Of a stretch of DNA of 64,000 nt, positions 46,801-58,382 are shown piece by piece. Position 1 is the first letter of the stretch, and every line of letters starts with the position of its first letter. Origin of the DNA: Symbiodinium natans (taxonomy: Eukaryota > Sar > Dinophyceae > Suessiales > Symbiodiniaceae). The DNA lies in contig CAJNDS010002549.1 of the NCBI GenBank assembly GCA_905221605.1, positions 186,001 to 250,000 of the forward strand, written 5' to 3'. The translations under genes and the position numbers were made by a program. Below the pieces are notes generated by a model. That model saw nothing but the letters and a program-made list of their open reading frames with translations. It was not told the DNA's origin and ran no database searches.

Positions 46801-47228
46801 TGCAAGTGGCATCGTCCTTCAAGCCGGTGCCAAGAGAGCCCCCAAGCTCAGCACTTCCAGTTGAGGATCTTCTGAAGGCCGAGGCCGGCAGGCCTGCAGT
46901 GGACAATGGCCGATGCCAGCTCTGCGATCGGTCTTGCCCTCCGGCCTTAGATGGCAGGTTCGACCGAGACTTGTGCAGCTGGGCAAACCCAGGCTGTCGC
47001 GGTTGCTCCATCGTAGACGCAATGAAGCTGGAGGACCACTTGTTTGCCAAGCTCATACTTCCTGAGCAGACTGTTGCTAGCAATATCAAGGTATGGCGGC
47101 CCAAGGCAAAGCCTCTTGTGGGAAGCCGCCTTCGTCCGACTTTCGTCTCTGACCTGGAGCCCTTGGAGCCCCCTGCCTCACCCTTGCAATTCCAATTTGT
47201 CTCGCAATCGCTGGCGCTTTTGCACTAG
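43832..47228 (+). CDS. Large protein of unknown function with KHE repeats and Cys cluster
   Basis: Main exons 44,306-45,137 and 45,309-47,228 join in phase 0 across a 171-nt intron with a GC donor and an AG|G acceptor. A likely 5' exon starts at ATG 43,832 (MSSNGQRSFLPSLKLGPRTV) and ends before about 44,160, but its donor is unresolved. Visible parts: a Ser-rich N-terminus; a charged helical stretch (DMLGSSKAFLAASEARARDF); a block MDRPTFCRLILELELVDQ that is matched in style by HMQWTDFWQFCVDFRVSP, about 250 residues on, and may be a pair of degenerate EF-hand-like helices; five KHE repeats near 45,918-45,965; a hydrophobic segment FLYLGFYGNTVQQSSSSLYK; a basic region; and a C-terminal cysteine cluster CQLCDRSC then CSWANPGCRGC that could bind zinc. 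The stop is at 47,226-47,228. I do not recognise the family; a structural or calcium-responsive role would be a guess. Confidence 0.65.
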
Positions 47229-48121
47229 GCCCCCACTAGCGATCACCACGCTTGGCCCAGAGGACCAACATGGGTGCCCAGGCAACTTTAGATGTAAAGT
47301 TTGGAGTTATTGTGGGATGATGGATCTAAAATTGAAGCGGGAACTGGGAACCCCCCAGCAGTCGAAAACTCTTGTTTCCAGACGTTGCGCAGCCGTAGGC
47401 CGAGGCGCACGCGAAATCTGATAACGACGCTACATTTAGCATTCGGCGATGCACGGCTGTGCGACGGCTTCAGGCAGTGCGCTAGAAACCCAGCGGTCAG
47501 AATACCTGATCGCTGCCTGCGCACCCATGACACGACCTATGTCTCTAGCATGCAAGAAAGGACGAATCGTAGTGCTCACACATCACGACCTTTCAATGCA
47601 GCTGACCTCAATGTGTGAGCCTCTGAATACTTTGGATTGACCGAGTCGTGCCAGACCACACAATCACGAATGGGGTGCCTTGGGCTCTCTACATGCACAG
47701 GTGGATCCTGCAGCATCGAAGGCTCCTTGCTGAGACATCGATACTGCTCTTGAAGGTTTGATCATCGCAACCATGCCCAGGGATCATCCTGCCTGTTACT
47801 TCGATGGGCCAGACCCCTCAGGCAGTGACCCTTGCTCCTGACCGCCTTGCTTCGGGCCCAGTGCACGCAGAGTGGAGTTCATGGTGTAGCTGCCAAGTGC
47901 ATGAACGATGCAAGATGATGAATGACTGGGGGCCAGTCTTCTTTGAGCTTGAAGCAGTTTAGACAGACTTCGACCAGATTAGCAATCTCCCTAGATTGCT
48001 AACATCAGCACTTCAAGCCGGATGGGCCCTGCCAGCAGGGTTTTCGGCTCTACCTGCTAGCTAGTGTCGGACTGACCGTAGGATTCTGAGAGCGAGCCAT
48101 CATGCACCACCACTTTTCCAG
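47229..48121. other. No supported gene
   Basis: A short frame at 47,690-47,755 (MHRWILQHRRLLAETSILLL) preceded by CAG|G may be an isolated exon. Otherwise featureless. Confidence 0.35.
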
Positions 48122-48717
48122 GAGGTCGTGGCAACCAGCGCTGCGTACAACGGCGCTTTGGCAGCCAAAGCCTCAAAGAAAGATAGCCCTTGTGCTGATG
48201 ATCCGAAGCACGATCAGACTATCTGCACCGTGGCCAGATTGTTTGGAACACTCCCACAGTACAAAGATTGCCGACGTGTTTGACAGTTCCCAGCTGCTCC
48301 TGGCCTCAGCAGCTCTGTGGCTGAGGTCTGGGACGCTCGTGGCTTTGATATCCCTTCAGGTCGACAGGAGGCCGCGACTGCTTGAGTGATGTCCAACTTC
48401 GTTGCCGGCATTATGACGAACTGAAGAGCCTTGAGCAGGAGTACAAGCTCAGATCAGTCTTCGGTTTCACGATCAACGCGCCCTTTCTGCAGGACCACGC
48501 TTGCTGTTTTCATAGGTCATCTAGGTCAAGGCGGGGTCCGGAAACTGACCGTGAAAAGGACGCGGATCGCATGAAGATCGTGGAGAGTAGTGAGGCTCAA
48601 GCCCAAGGCTGCCATTGTTGTGATTGCGAAGCGCAGCACGATGCTGTCCTCAGGTGGCAGCCTGCGGAGGTTTGCAGCCCGGAGAGTTCGACTAGAGTCA
48701 TGGAAAGAGAGGCCTAG
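48122..48717 (+). CDS. Unidentified gene, probable exons
   Basis: After TTTTCCAG|G at 48,120-48,121 the frame reads EVVATSAAYNGALAAKASKK and QTICTVARLFGTLPQYKDC. A second block, 48,360-48,456, after TTCAG|G, reads STGGRDCLSDVQLRCRHYDE then LKSLEQEYKLRS and ends at a GT. A third, from 48,525, reads ETDREKDADRMKIVESSEAQ. Between the first two, an overlapping frame contains SSQLLLASA and, one frame off, VAEVWDARGFDIPSG, which looks like a decayed WD40 strand. The exon phases are not all compatible, so the model is incomplete or the locus is partly degenerate. The charged helical composition of the last blocks suggests coiled coil. No family assigned. Confidence 0.35.
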
Positions 48718-48878
48718 GTAGAAGCTCTTCAGAGGCCCTTAGATGAGTTGAACCATACCACATCATTCCACCATGGCTCGTGGACTTTGTCATGATGTCG
48801 TGCTGCGAAGCCACCTGAGATGCCTACAGTGCTGTGGCCACTCGGAAGGTCCAAGGCCGGCTTTGCTTCCATGAGAGC

Positions 48879-48968
48879 ATGATACGATATGATACGATGT
48901 GATACGATATGATACGAGATGATACGATATGATACGAGATGATATGATATATAATATATATATGTATA
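48879..48968. repeat. (GATACGATAT)n minisatellite running into (AT)n
   Basis: About eight copies of a GATACGATAT/GATACGAGAT decamer followed by ATATAT sequence and a CTCTCT run at 48,976-48,985. Confidence 0.95.
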
Positions 48969-51900
48969 TATGTATCTCTCTCTCTTTTTAGATGTGTCTT
49001 TTGTGAAGATTTCTTTGGTGTCGCCTGGGCAGGCTGTAGAGTCCTGCTCTAAGGGAAAGTGCAACCGTTGCGTAGCTCAAAGGTTTGAGAATTTTAATTT
49101 ATATTTTTTTAATTGACATGCTAAATATTGATTCTTATCTTCCCAATTTTGCATAAGAGGGGCCGTGAGCCCGGGGGGCGGCAGGAAGCCCGACACCACG
49201 AGCCTGAGCATGGTTGCAGTGTTTAGAGGGTTTTGGGGGGTTTTGGGGGGGCATGAGGGGGTTTAGGATGTCAGGAATGCTAAGGTGTTTTGGGAGTGCT
49301 TTGCGACCCATGCAGGTCCAACTCACGGCCAGCGGGAGTTTGGCACCAGCAGCTGGAAGCCCAGAGTTGCAAAGGGAGGATCCGCCTTTTCGGACCCTGT
49401 GAAAGCTCGTTCCCCAGAATGCGGGGCCGTGCGCTCCGTTTGCTTTTTTTTCTTCTACCCGAGGCTCCTCGACATGGGCAGGCTTCGCAGCAATGTCCGA
49501 AGCTGAGCGAAGTTCGCAATGGCCAGCGGCTGGCCCTCAGGGGCTCGCCCTGGGCATTGGTGTTTGCAGTTTGGTGTTGTGCTTTCGTGGGTTGCTTGGA
49601 ATGGCTGTTTCGTAGAGGCAGCCTGGATCCTACCGCGCGTGCTTTTGCGGCGGCTTTGGTGCTTGGAGCCAAGATTCCACTGTACTCGAACACACCTACG
49701 GCACGCAAGCGGTATACTCTCCTTTTCCAAGTGAGAAGTCCTACAGGAATGCTGCAACGTGGATGGCGCCTTTGCAACAGAACTGCTGAGCTTTGTAGTG
49801 GCAGGTGCCACCCTCAGTGTGCATCGTAAATCTGTGTTCTTCAGATTCAACATCTTTCGGCCGAAGGTGCTGAAAGTGATCATTACTCGGTTTGTGAAGT
49901 TTCACTACTGCCGCAGCCTCAGCTTGCTCTTGGCCAGTTTGATGCCAGGGCACATGTGGCGAATATAGCGTTGTGTGATGCGCAATGCATGTGATGCAAG
50001 AGCGGCGCGAAGGAGCTGGCCCCTGTCGGAGATCAAGCCCTGCATTGTCGAAGGCTTCAGAGGTGTCGGCGTTCAGGCCATGTCGCAGCTCGCTTCACCA
50101 AGAACAAGGGTACTGTAGAGACTGTAGAGAGGCTCTTGCCTTGCGGCCTGGCAAAGTTACAGTAATCAAAGTCGAAAGCGAACATGCCGTAGTAGATGCC
50201 GGCCTCAAGCCCAGCAACACGCATCACAGGTGGGCAATCAGTCGCGACAGCAGCAGTAACACCCACGAACCGGGAAGGCATTCGTTAAGATCTGAACCTG
50301 CAGGCCGGGGACATGATCATGCTCCAGACCGGGGAGTTCTGCGGCATTGCTGGGCCTGCCAGGGGCTTACAAACATGTGCGAAGAAAGTTTCCAACAGAT
50401 CGATGAAGAGATCGACCCCCCTCTGCCCACTCATGCACTGTGATTTTGTTAGTTTGTTCGAAGTGAAAGGATTCCTGAAACCGCCACCCTACAATTCAAG
50501 CCCCGGCTTTCAAGGCATGCACACCGAGTTCGAACCCTAGCCCCTGGACCGTAAACGCCGTAAACCCAAACAGGAAACCCTAAACGCTAAACACGAAGTG
50601 CCTCGCAGCCACAGCTTCAGCTAGCAGCTTCGGGACGGGGGGGGGGGTGTTGCAGGGTTGGGGCGAATGGTTGCCATGCTGGAAGTGGGGCGAGCGTGTG
50701 GCCGGTGATCCTCCATGTGCGGTAGCTTCGTGATGCTTGTGGAGGGAATACTGGTGCCACGGACTTTGTGTCACGCCGACCCAGTGAATCGACCAATCGT
50801 GTGTGAGAGACAGAGGGATGCCCCTCATGCCCAGCAGAAAAAAATCAGAAGAATCCTTTCTCGAGGAAAAGGAGAAGAAGACCCCAGATAGACCACAAAC
50901 CTGGGCACGCCGTAGTGCATGGGGGAGGGTGTGTGCAAACAAGAAGCAGAAGAACAAGAAGGGCAAGAAGAACAAGAAGAAGAGAGTTTGAGTGTGGCCC
51001 GCAGTGCCACTGACACTTGCTGATGTGGCGGGGGAGGCGGGGGGGAGGGGGGGCAATTGCAGATCAACGGTCGTCCGTTTTTGGGTCCCGCAGTGACCTC
51101 AAACCATCACGGACACATAACGTGGGGACCATGAAACTTGCCGACGGGACCCCCCATACCGGGCAAATCGCGCTGGACAGTAGACTTTTGTGCCAGCAGA
51201 AGCAACGAGAGAACGTGGTCGCGGGTTTGACTGGCGTTGACCCCTCAAATTCAACGACTTCACGCCAGTTGTTTCTTCATCGTCTGTCGGGTCGGGAGAG
51301 TGTCAGGCCCAGGAAGCAGGCACAAGGAAATCACAAAGTCTTGTGAGAGAGCGATGACCCTAAACCCTAAACCCTCTACCCTGTATCCTCTCATCCTCTG
51401 GCTGAGATCCCTGGTTTGCCTAACAATGGGGTGCTGACCAGCGCGGACCTCGGAATCGGCCAGGGCAAGGATGCCATTGACTCAACTGAGATTGGAGGAT
51501 TCCTAAGTCGGTCCCGGGTCCTACATCTTACTACGAAAGTAAAATGGCATCGGATCGGATTCCTTGGGGCCGGTGCCATGTGGGATATAAGCTTGAAAGC
51601 CTGACAGCTGTTGCAGAAGTTTACCCATCATCTCCGAGAAGCGGGGCCCCTCGCATAATTTCCCCCCTCCGGCATGAGGCCGGTCCCCTGATGCCAGAGA
51701 TCTGGCCGGCATACATCAAGGTGCCTTTGAACCTTTCTGAGCATGTTCTGATTTCAGGCTTCGTTGCTCAGAACAGGCTTCGGGCTCTTGATTTTGCTAT
51801 CAGGTGTCCGCATAGTTTTGATGCTCTCGAAGCGTTCGTCGATATCAAACAAAGCATTGTGCCAAACGGTGTTGGTTATGTTTGGTTCGGTCTCCTTGCT

Positions 51901-52431
51901 CAAGCGTCAGGACCTGTTAGGTGCCGGCCCCAGCCCCAGCCGGACCTGGAAGAAAAAACACAGTAAATTTAACATCGGACTATATATCTGCCCGCAAAAA
52001 AGGATGCAAAATGCAGATTGAATGTGATCCAAAGCTCCAGACAACTTCACTTCCACTTTCAGGATCCTGGAAGTCTCATCTCTTTGGTTATCCGTCTTAA
52101 AACCGCTTGAACGATGGAGCGTAATGAATGGCTACCCTAAGAAAAGTCAATCAGAAGTGTTTCAACAATAGCAGCAGGTGTGTTTGACTATCTTGTGCAA
52201 CCTTGCCTTTCTTTCATCTTCTAAAACTCCTAGCTTATGCTGAGTAGTTTGCTTTTCACTCTAAATGGAAGAGCGAAGAAAAGACCACTGAAGCAAGCAT
52301 GGTCTCTATTTCGTCTCCAGCAAACATCCTGGATACATAAATTATCGATGACAGCGTCCACACAGATGTTTGCCAGAGTCCGGCTGCTAGTGGAGTACAG
52401 TCATTCCCTTTGTTGCACCTCTTGCGGGCAG
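48969..52431. other. Stretch with weak exon candidates and telomere-like fragments
   Basis: 49,500-49,830 has a coding-like frame with a hydrophobic stretch (SPWALVFAVWCCAFVGCLEW). Near 50,311-50,380 a frame reads LNLQAGDMIMLQTGEFCGIA after CAG|G. 51,544-51,966 is open for 140 codons from an ATG (LSEHVLISGFVAQNRLRALD). None is recognised or spliced with confidence. Telomere-like CCCTAAA units lie near 50,575-50,590 and 51,356-51,375. G-runs lie at about 50,636-50,648. Confidence 0.3.
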
Positions 52432-54842
52432 GTGGCACCTGGTATCGCTTTGAAACGGAGGACAGGAGGGTCTCGCAGTGCGTTTGCGCTGGAAAGTGAG
52501 AACATGTGACCACGTTTGTGTCAAGTCCAAATGTCTCAAGATCTTCCAGAGCTGTGGAGGTACATTGCCTGCATGGGATGGCATCCCACATTCCGTCACA
52601 GTCCAGGATCTCCCGGACAATCCCGGCATCTTCGATGCAGCGCCAGTGATGCCAGCAGAAGGCATGATTGCGAAGTGGCAGCCCCAGCAGCCTTTATGCC
52701 ATTCCTCCCGACAGTTCCAGCATGTTCCAGCTACAGCTGCATTGGACAGCAACTGCTGCTGTGATTTGCGGGCAGACACTGAAGGACATTCATGAGTGCA
52801 AGTTGTGGTGTCATGGCTTGTGCATGCTTGGGCGAGGCTGTGCTGGTCCCGCCCTGAGTAGCATGGTTGAACCAATGTTTCTACATGCTGTCTTCAGAAC
52901 AGCCCTGCAAGGTGCAGCAAGCTTTCCAATTGCAACCCCAATTCGCCTGCGGAGTTCACGATCTTCGCCGGGCCCTGGCCCCAGGGTGTTGGGCATGGGG
53001 TAGGCGTAGTGGCGCAAGATGCTTTATCAAGTGCAACTGGCACCTCCTAGGGTCCTAGGGCCTCGGGCCTGGGAGGGTGGCTTTCTACATGCCGAGAATC
53101 CATCACGGCCCCTCTAAGGTTCATCAGTCTTGTCAGGCACTCGGTCGATCGACGCTCTTTCACTTGTTGTCAAGCGAAGGCTTCAGCTTGAGCGCTTCAC
53201 ATGAGGTAAGGCTGCCAGCTGATATTGAAGTGGCCTCTCAGCTGCAGTTAATAATGATCTTAAATAATAATATGAACAATAATGGTAGTAATAATCATAA
53301 CAATAATCAAATAATAGTAAGAATAGTAGTAATAGGACAGCCGTTGGCCCTGGCTTTGGGAACCTCCCCGAAGCCGCCTGAGACCTGCTTCATGAAGGGC
53401 CCTTGCGATGTGGCAGCGGTCCCAGAGAAAGAGCAACAAGGTGAGAACTGTGGGCTTTGCTCTACATTTCAGGTCGTGGACCTTCCCAGCCACAAGCCTG
53501 TGGCTGCCGGCGATATGGTGGTGGTCAAGGCCCAGGGGCCCAGATCCCGGTTGCTGCGTTGAATCGTGTTTAGTGGTTTAGTGACAGGTGGGCGTCAAAC
53601 CCTGGATGCGACTTGCGGGGTGCACTGGCGAGGTGGTGACTGGCAGTGAGCTCAGCCTAGCAGTTGAGAAGAAATTGAGAATGCGCGCCAAAGGTTGGAT
53701 GCAATCATGAGTTTAGGAATTGGCCCGCTGCTGGACGGCTTCTCTGCTAGACTGTCCCAGGCTCAGTCTTGCCATGTACTGTCCGCGCGAAAAAATTTCG
53801 GAAAGGCACTGAGTGGAAATCCGGAGCAAGCCGTAGCTTTAAAAACCAGTCCTCACCAACCTTCACCAACCTTATAAGTTCAAGCGTGCCGCCTGCCCAC
53901 AGCAAGGACGGCAGCTGGCGACACTGGTACCTTCAGTCTTGGCGGATGCCTCGCATCCGCTTAGGTGCTTTCGGGTTCCGGCGCAGTTTGAGAAAGCCTG
54001 TGCCATCGTTGCATCTACGGGACACCAACCGTGAACACTACATTACGAGAAGTGCTCTACATGGTTAAGCTTCAGTTGTTACAGCCCGGAAGCGAAAAGA
54101 CCTCTGCAACCGAACCTGAGGCCTTGTGGACGAAACGGGTCCTGGAGACTATCGCCTTTGCTGGTGCGACTGCCCAGCACGAGAAACATGCTTGCCTTGC
54201 ACACATTTTGACGAGACATGTGCCTTCCCACGATTGCCTGGAGAACCAGGTGTCAGGGCAGTCGGCGGCCCTGCACTACGGCAGAGGAGATCCAGCTTCG
54301 TTAGCCACACCTCATGCCAATCTGTGATTTCTTGGCAGAGCCACGAGGACTTCAATTTCGATGTTGGCAAGCTACACATTGCCGCTGCGGACTACGCAGC
54401 AGCGCCCAGATCCACTTTCAAGCTGTTCTTTGCAACGTCAATTCAAGGGTCCATGTCGCATGCTGAGGTTTGGCCGCTTTGCACCTTTCAGGCGGGGCCA
54501 CTGGTGGGAGCTCTTGCAAAGGCAATACAGCAAGCAACGCTGACAAATCAGTCTGTCTTGTGCAGGAATCCGTGTTCAGAAGCTGGCGGGACTGGGCACC
54601 AGCTTCCACAAGCAGCTTTCTCACTGCGCCCGAGCTTCGTCCCAAATCAGGACTGGCAGACCTTTGACGACTGCTGTTGCAACTACGATGAAGCAGGCGG
54701 GTTGCTCAGAAGGCTGCCAGCGCGAAGTCTTGACGCGGCAGGATGCTCCAGGTACCTGTTTGCCGTAGTTTGTGGAAGCCACTACGACCAATGGGTAAAT
54801 GCTGAACAGCTATCAGGTCAACTGGTTCAACTAGGCTCTTAG
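52432..54842 (+). CDS. Probable secreted or surface Cys-containing protein, exon series (partial)
   Basis: Several coding-like blocks on the + strand probably belong to one gene. From 52,432, after GCAG|G: GTWYRFETEDRRVSQCVCAG, ending at a GTGAG donor. From about 52,560: LPAWDGIPHSVTVQDLPDNP and IFDAAPVMPAEGMIAKWQPQ. From about 53,340: PLALALGTSPKPPETCFMKG and VVDLPSHKPVAAGDMVVVKA. From 54,126: DETGPGDYRLCWCDCPARET with further cysteines, then SHEDFNFDVGKLHIAA. The combination YRLCWC, followed by a DF-x-x-D-x-G-x-L strand, resembles a repeated extracellular module that I recall from large dinoflagellate proteins, but I cannot name a Pfam family. Splice junctions are not resolved, and an AT-rich tract at 53,248-53,333 sits between blocks. 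Neither signal peptide nor stop can be assigned safely. Confidence 0.4.
53248..53333. repeat. AAT/ATA-rich low-complexity tract
   Basis: Irregular AATAAT, AACAATAATCA and ATAGTA units, of the same style as the tracts at 30.1 and 37.8 kb. Confidence 0.85.
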
Positions 54843-55542
54843 GTATCCCCTGTCGCACTGAGGCGCAGTTGGATGCAAGGAGCAAGAACCATGCCCCCCA
54901 TGTCACTTAGCGAGGCTTTGTCTTGCATCTTCTCCAGGACGAGGCTTCCTACACCTACAAGCTTTGCGCTGCTGCATCCTCAAGAAGCTGGCAATTGGGT
55001 ACTTGTAGCGTGGAAACATTCTGCTTCAAGGCTTATCCGCTCCGCTGAGACGAGATCACAGGACACTGCTGAAAGGTCAACTGCCTTCACTCTCGGAAGT
55101 TCGCATCAATCCCAAGGATGTGGCGAGGCGCTCTCGCTGCAACTGAATGCCATCAGTCTAGGTTCAGACCTACAGAGAATCGGGGGGGGGGGGGGGGAGG
55201 GGGGTGCTATCGAAGCCAGACTGGAGCAGAGTGCAGAGTGCGAGGCGCTCATGGACTGGACAGTGCAAAGCACCGTCGGCCATGAGCTCCTGCGCACCTG
55301 CAAAGTGTCCAGGATCGTTGACTAAGTCGCGTAGTCTTGGGACCTCTGTTGCCTGGATGATCCGCTGGGTGTCGCTCGCCGTGTATCTTATCGAAATGTC
55401 CTGACACTCTTTCATGTCTTGCCTGCCGCGCAGTTAGAGCTGGGCTGGAGCTGCTGCTGCACGTTGCTGCTGCACGTTGCTGCTGTTGTTGCCTAAGGTT
55501 GGCTTAAGTATCAGTAACTGGAGTAGCTTATCGCTGCCCAGC
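54843..55542. other. 5' flank of RPL11 copy 2
   Basis: No gene supported. A G16 run sits at 55,182-55,197. A short direct repeat of GCTGCTGCACGTT occurs at about 55,450-55,475. The sequence just before the ATG has no similarity to that of the first RPL11 copy. Confidence 0.4.
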
Positions 55543-56401
55543 ATGGCGGACAAGTCGGAGAATCCGATGCGGCAGATCCGCGTGGAGAAGCTCGTGCTCA
55601 ACATCAGCACGGGCGAGAGCGGTGACCGCTTGACACGAGCAGCAAAGGTGCTCGAGCAACTTACCGAGCAGCAGCCTGTTTTCTCCAAGGCGCGCATGAC
55701 AATCCGTCAGTGGAGCGTCCGCCGCAATGAGAAGATCGCTTGCCATGTCACCGTCCGTGGCGAGAAGGCAGAGGAGATCCTTGAGAAGGGACTGAAGGTG
55801 AAGGAGTACGAGCTCCGGAAGAAGAACTTTGCACGCAACGGCAGCTTCGGCTTTGGCATTACCGAGCACATTGACCTGGGCATCAAGTACGACCCGGGCA
55901 CTGGTATCTACGGCATGGACTTCTACGTGCACTTGTCTCGACCAGGCGGCCGCGTCCAGTACCGAAAGCTCCGCCGCGGAAGGGTCGGAGCCTCCCACAG
56001 GCTCAGGAAGGAGGATGGAATGAAGTGGCTCCGCGGCTGCATCACGTCAAAAGTGTTTTCGTATGGTATAGCGAGCAGCTAGCTCACCCCCACGAAGCAG
56101 AGTTCTTGCGAATAAGCAGGTTCCAGAAATTTTGCACAAAAAGTCAACTCACACATGGGCTGACGTGATTCAAGGTACAATTCAGAAGCACAAACAAAAT
56201 CACAGTTTTGCCGTTAGAGCACGAGCAGGAGGCAAAGCAACAAGAAACCATCGAGCAAACACCGTGTTTCTGGAGTTGGGCTGTGTGGAGTGGCAGTTGT
56301 TTTGCTTGCTGACTGCACATGTTCTGCATTTGATCTTTCCCTGAGTTCTCCTCATCGTTAGGTTCCAAACCAAGTACGACGGCATCCTTCTCAACAACTG
56401 A
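55543..56401 (+). CDS. RPL11: Ribosomal protein L11 (uL5), copy 2
   Basis: Exons 55,543-56,027 and 56,362-56,401 encode the same 174-residue protein as the copy at 39,435. Visible exon differences are two synonymous changes (an Ala and an Ile codon, near 55,692 and 55,860). The 334-nt intron occupies the identical position, again with a GC donor (GCTCCGCGG) and an AG|G acceptor. It shares only blocks with the intron of copy 1, such as ACACCGTGTTTCTGGAGT. The gene is intact and probably expressed, because frame, splice sites and length are all kept. It lies 375 nt upstream of the LC8 start on the same strand. As part of the 60S subunit, uL5 contacts 5S rRNA. Two dispersed copies instead of a head-to-tail array is mildly unusual for a dinoflagellate housekeeping gene. 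Confidence 0.95.
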
Positions 56402-56775
56402 GCCCTTGAGGCAATCATCGAGGTGCAGGGTCAAACCAGTGGTGCTAGTGCAGTGCCGGTGGCGAAACCCAAAACCCTAAACCCCAAACCCCAGGTTCCG
56501 GACGAAGTTGTGATGGCATCCTTCCTGAACTGATCGGCGACTGAGAAGCGAAGCGATACTTACAGCCGGGAAACATGGGGGAAAGTCACCATCCACGACT
56601 GCAAGTAGTGCGGCCATGTGGGGTTCCCATACCCATCATGCACTGTTTGTTTTTCAGCTCCTTGCTTTAAGTGCCAGGGGCAGATGATTGGAGCAGATTG
56701 AAGTTGTCCCCGAAGTCTGGCCCAAGTGACGAGCAGAGACCTGGGAAACCATAGGGACTCCGGCGCTTCCCTGCA
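56402..56775. other. RPL11-LC8 intergenic spacer
   Basis: 374 nt with telomere-like AAACCCTAAACCCC at about 56,470-56,490. I see no TATA-like or other promoter element. Confidence 0.5.
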
Positions 56776-57475
<700 letters not shown>

Positions 57476-58171
57476 TTGCATGCACCTGAGCCTTTAATGG
57501 GCGGCGTTCAATGTCTAATCTGCCCACTCTGCCAGCTCCAAGTCGCGAGGAACGAGAGATTGAAGACGTTCGAAGTGTTCGAGGTGTTCGTTGAGAGTGG
57601 CCGATATATTGTAGGAGAGAACGTGGGCGCAAGACGCCTTGAACTCGCTACAGTGCATGTGTGAATGCAATGCGAACGGCAGTAAATTTCTGCGCTGTTC
57701 GGACCTTGACTCGCTTGACTTGCTGCCGCATGAAAACCCGACTGCAGCGGTGGACAGGCGCCTGGGACATAGGCACCTCATTCCATGCAAACTCTCTGGT
57801 CACGCGCTCCCGCTCCTCCCCCCCCCCCCCTACCGGACCATACAATTGGGGCGACCATATATGGTGAGGGCTCTAGCGTTTGAGGTTTTAAGGGCTCTTA
57901 GGGTTTAGGTTTTTTGGGCTTATATGTCTTTAGGGTTTGGGCTTACGGGGGTTCAGGGTCCCCACTTGGGGGGGTGGGGGCGCGCGCAGGATGCCTGACC
58001 ATATGGTTACACATGTTATCACTTGCAAGCTCAAACCATGGAGCAATCAGATCACGTTGGCGGAGAGTCCGCCGTAACCCATCTTTAGCCGGCACTTCGT
58101 TACTTCAGCAGCTGCGCTTGGATTCACAAATCGTTTACAAGAAACTTAGCAGGGCTTGGAAAAAAGATGCC
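57476..58171. other. LC8-transporter spacer
   Basis: No gene supported. Telomere-like TTTAGGG pieces lie at 57,898-57,945, and a C-run at about 57,821-57,831. A frame at 57,639-57,908 on the + strand has no signature. Confidence 0.45.
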
Positions 58172-58348
58172 ATGGAGGGCCTGGACAAGCCGCTTCTTGA
58201 AGCACAAGGGACATCCCAGCTCGCCTTGATCTTAAACTTGAGTCCTGCCTCGCCAAGACAAGCATTGAAATCTGTCTTCCTTTGTTGCAGTTATATATAT
58301 ATATATATGTACCTACATATATATATATATATATATACACACACATAT

Positions 58349-58382
<34 letters not shown>

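Noticed and set aside
50515-50545. GTTCGAA on the - strand as a tRNA T-arm
   Set aside because: The flanking bases do not pair as a T stem and no anticodon or D arm fits.
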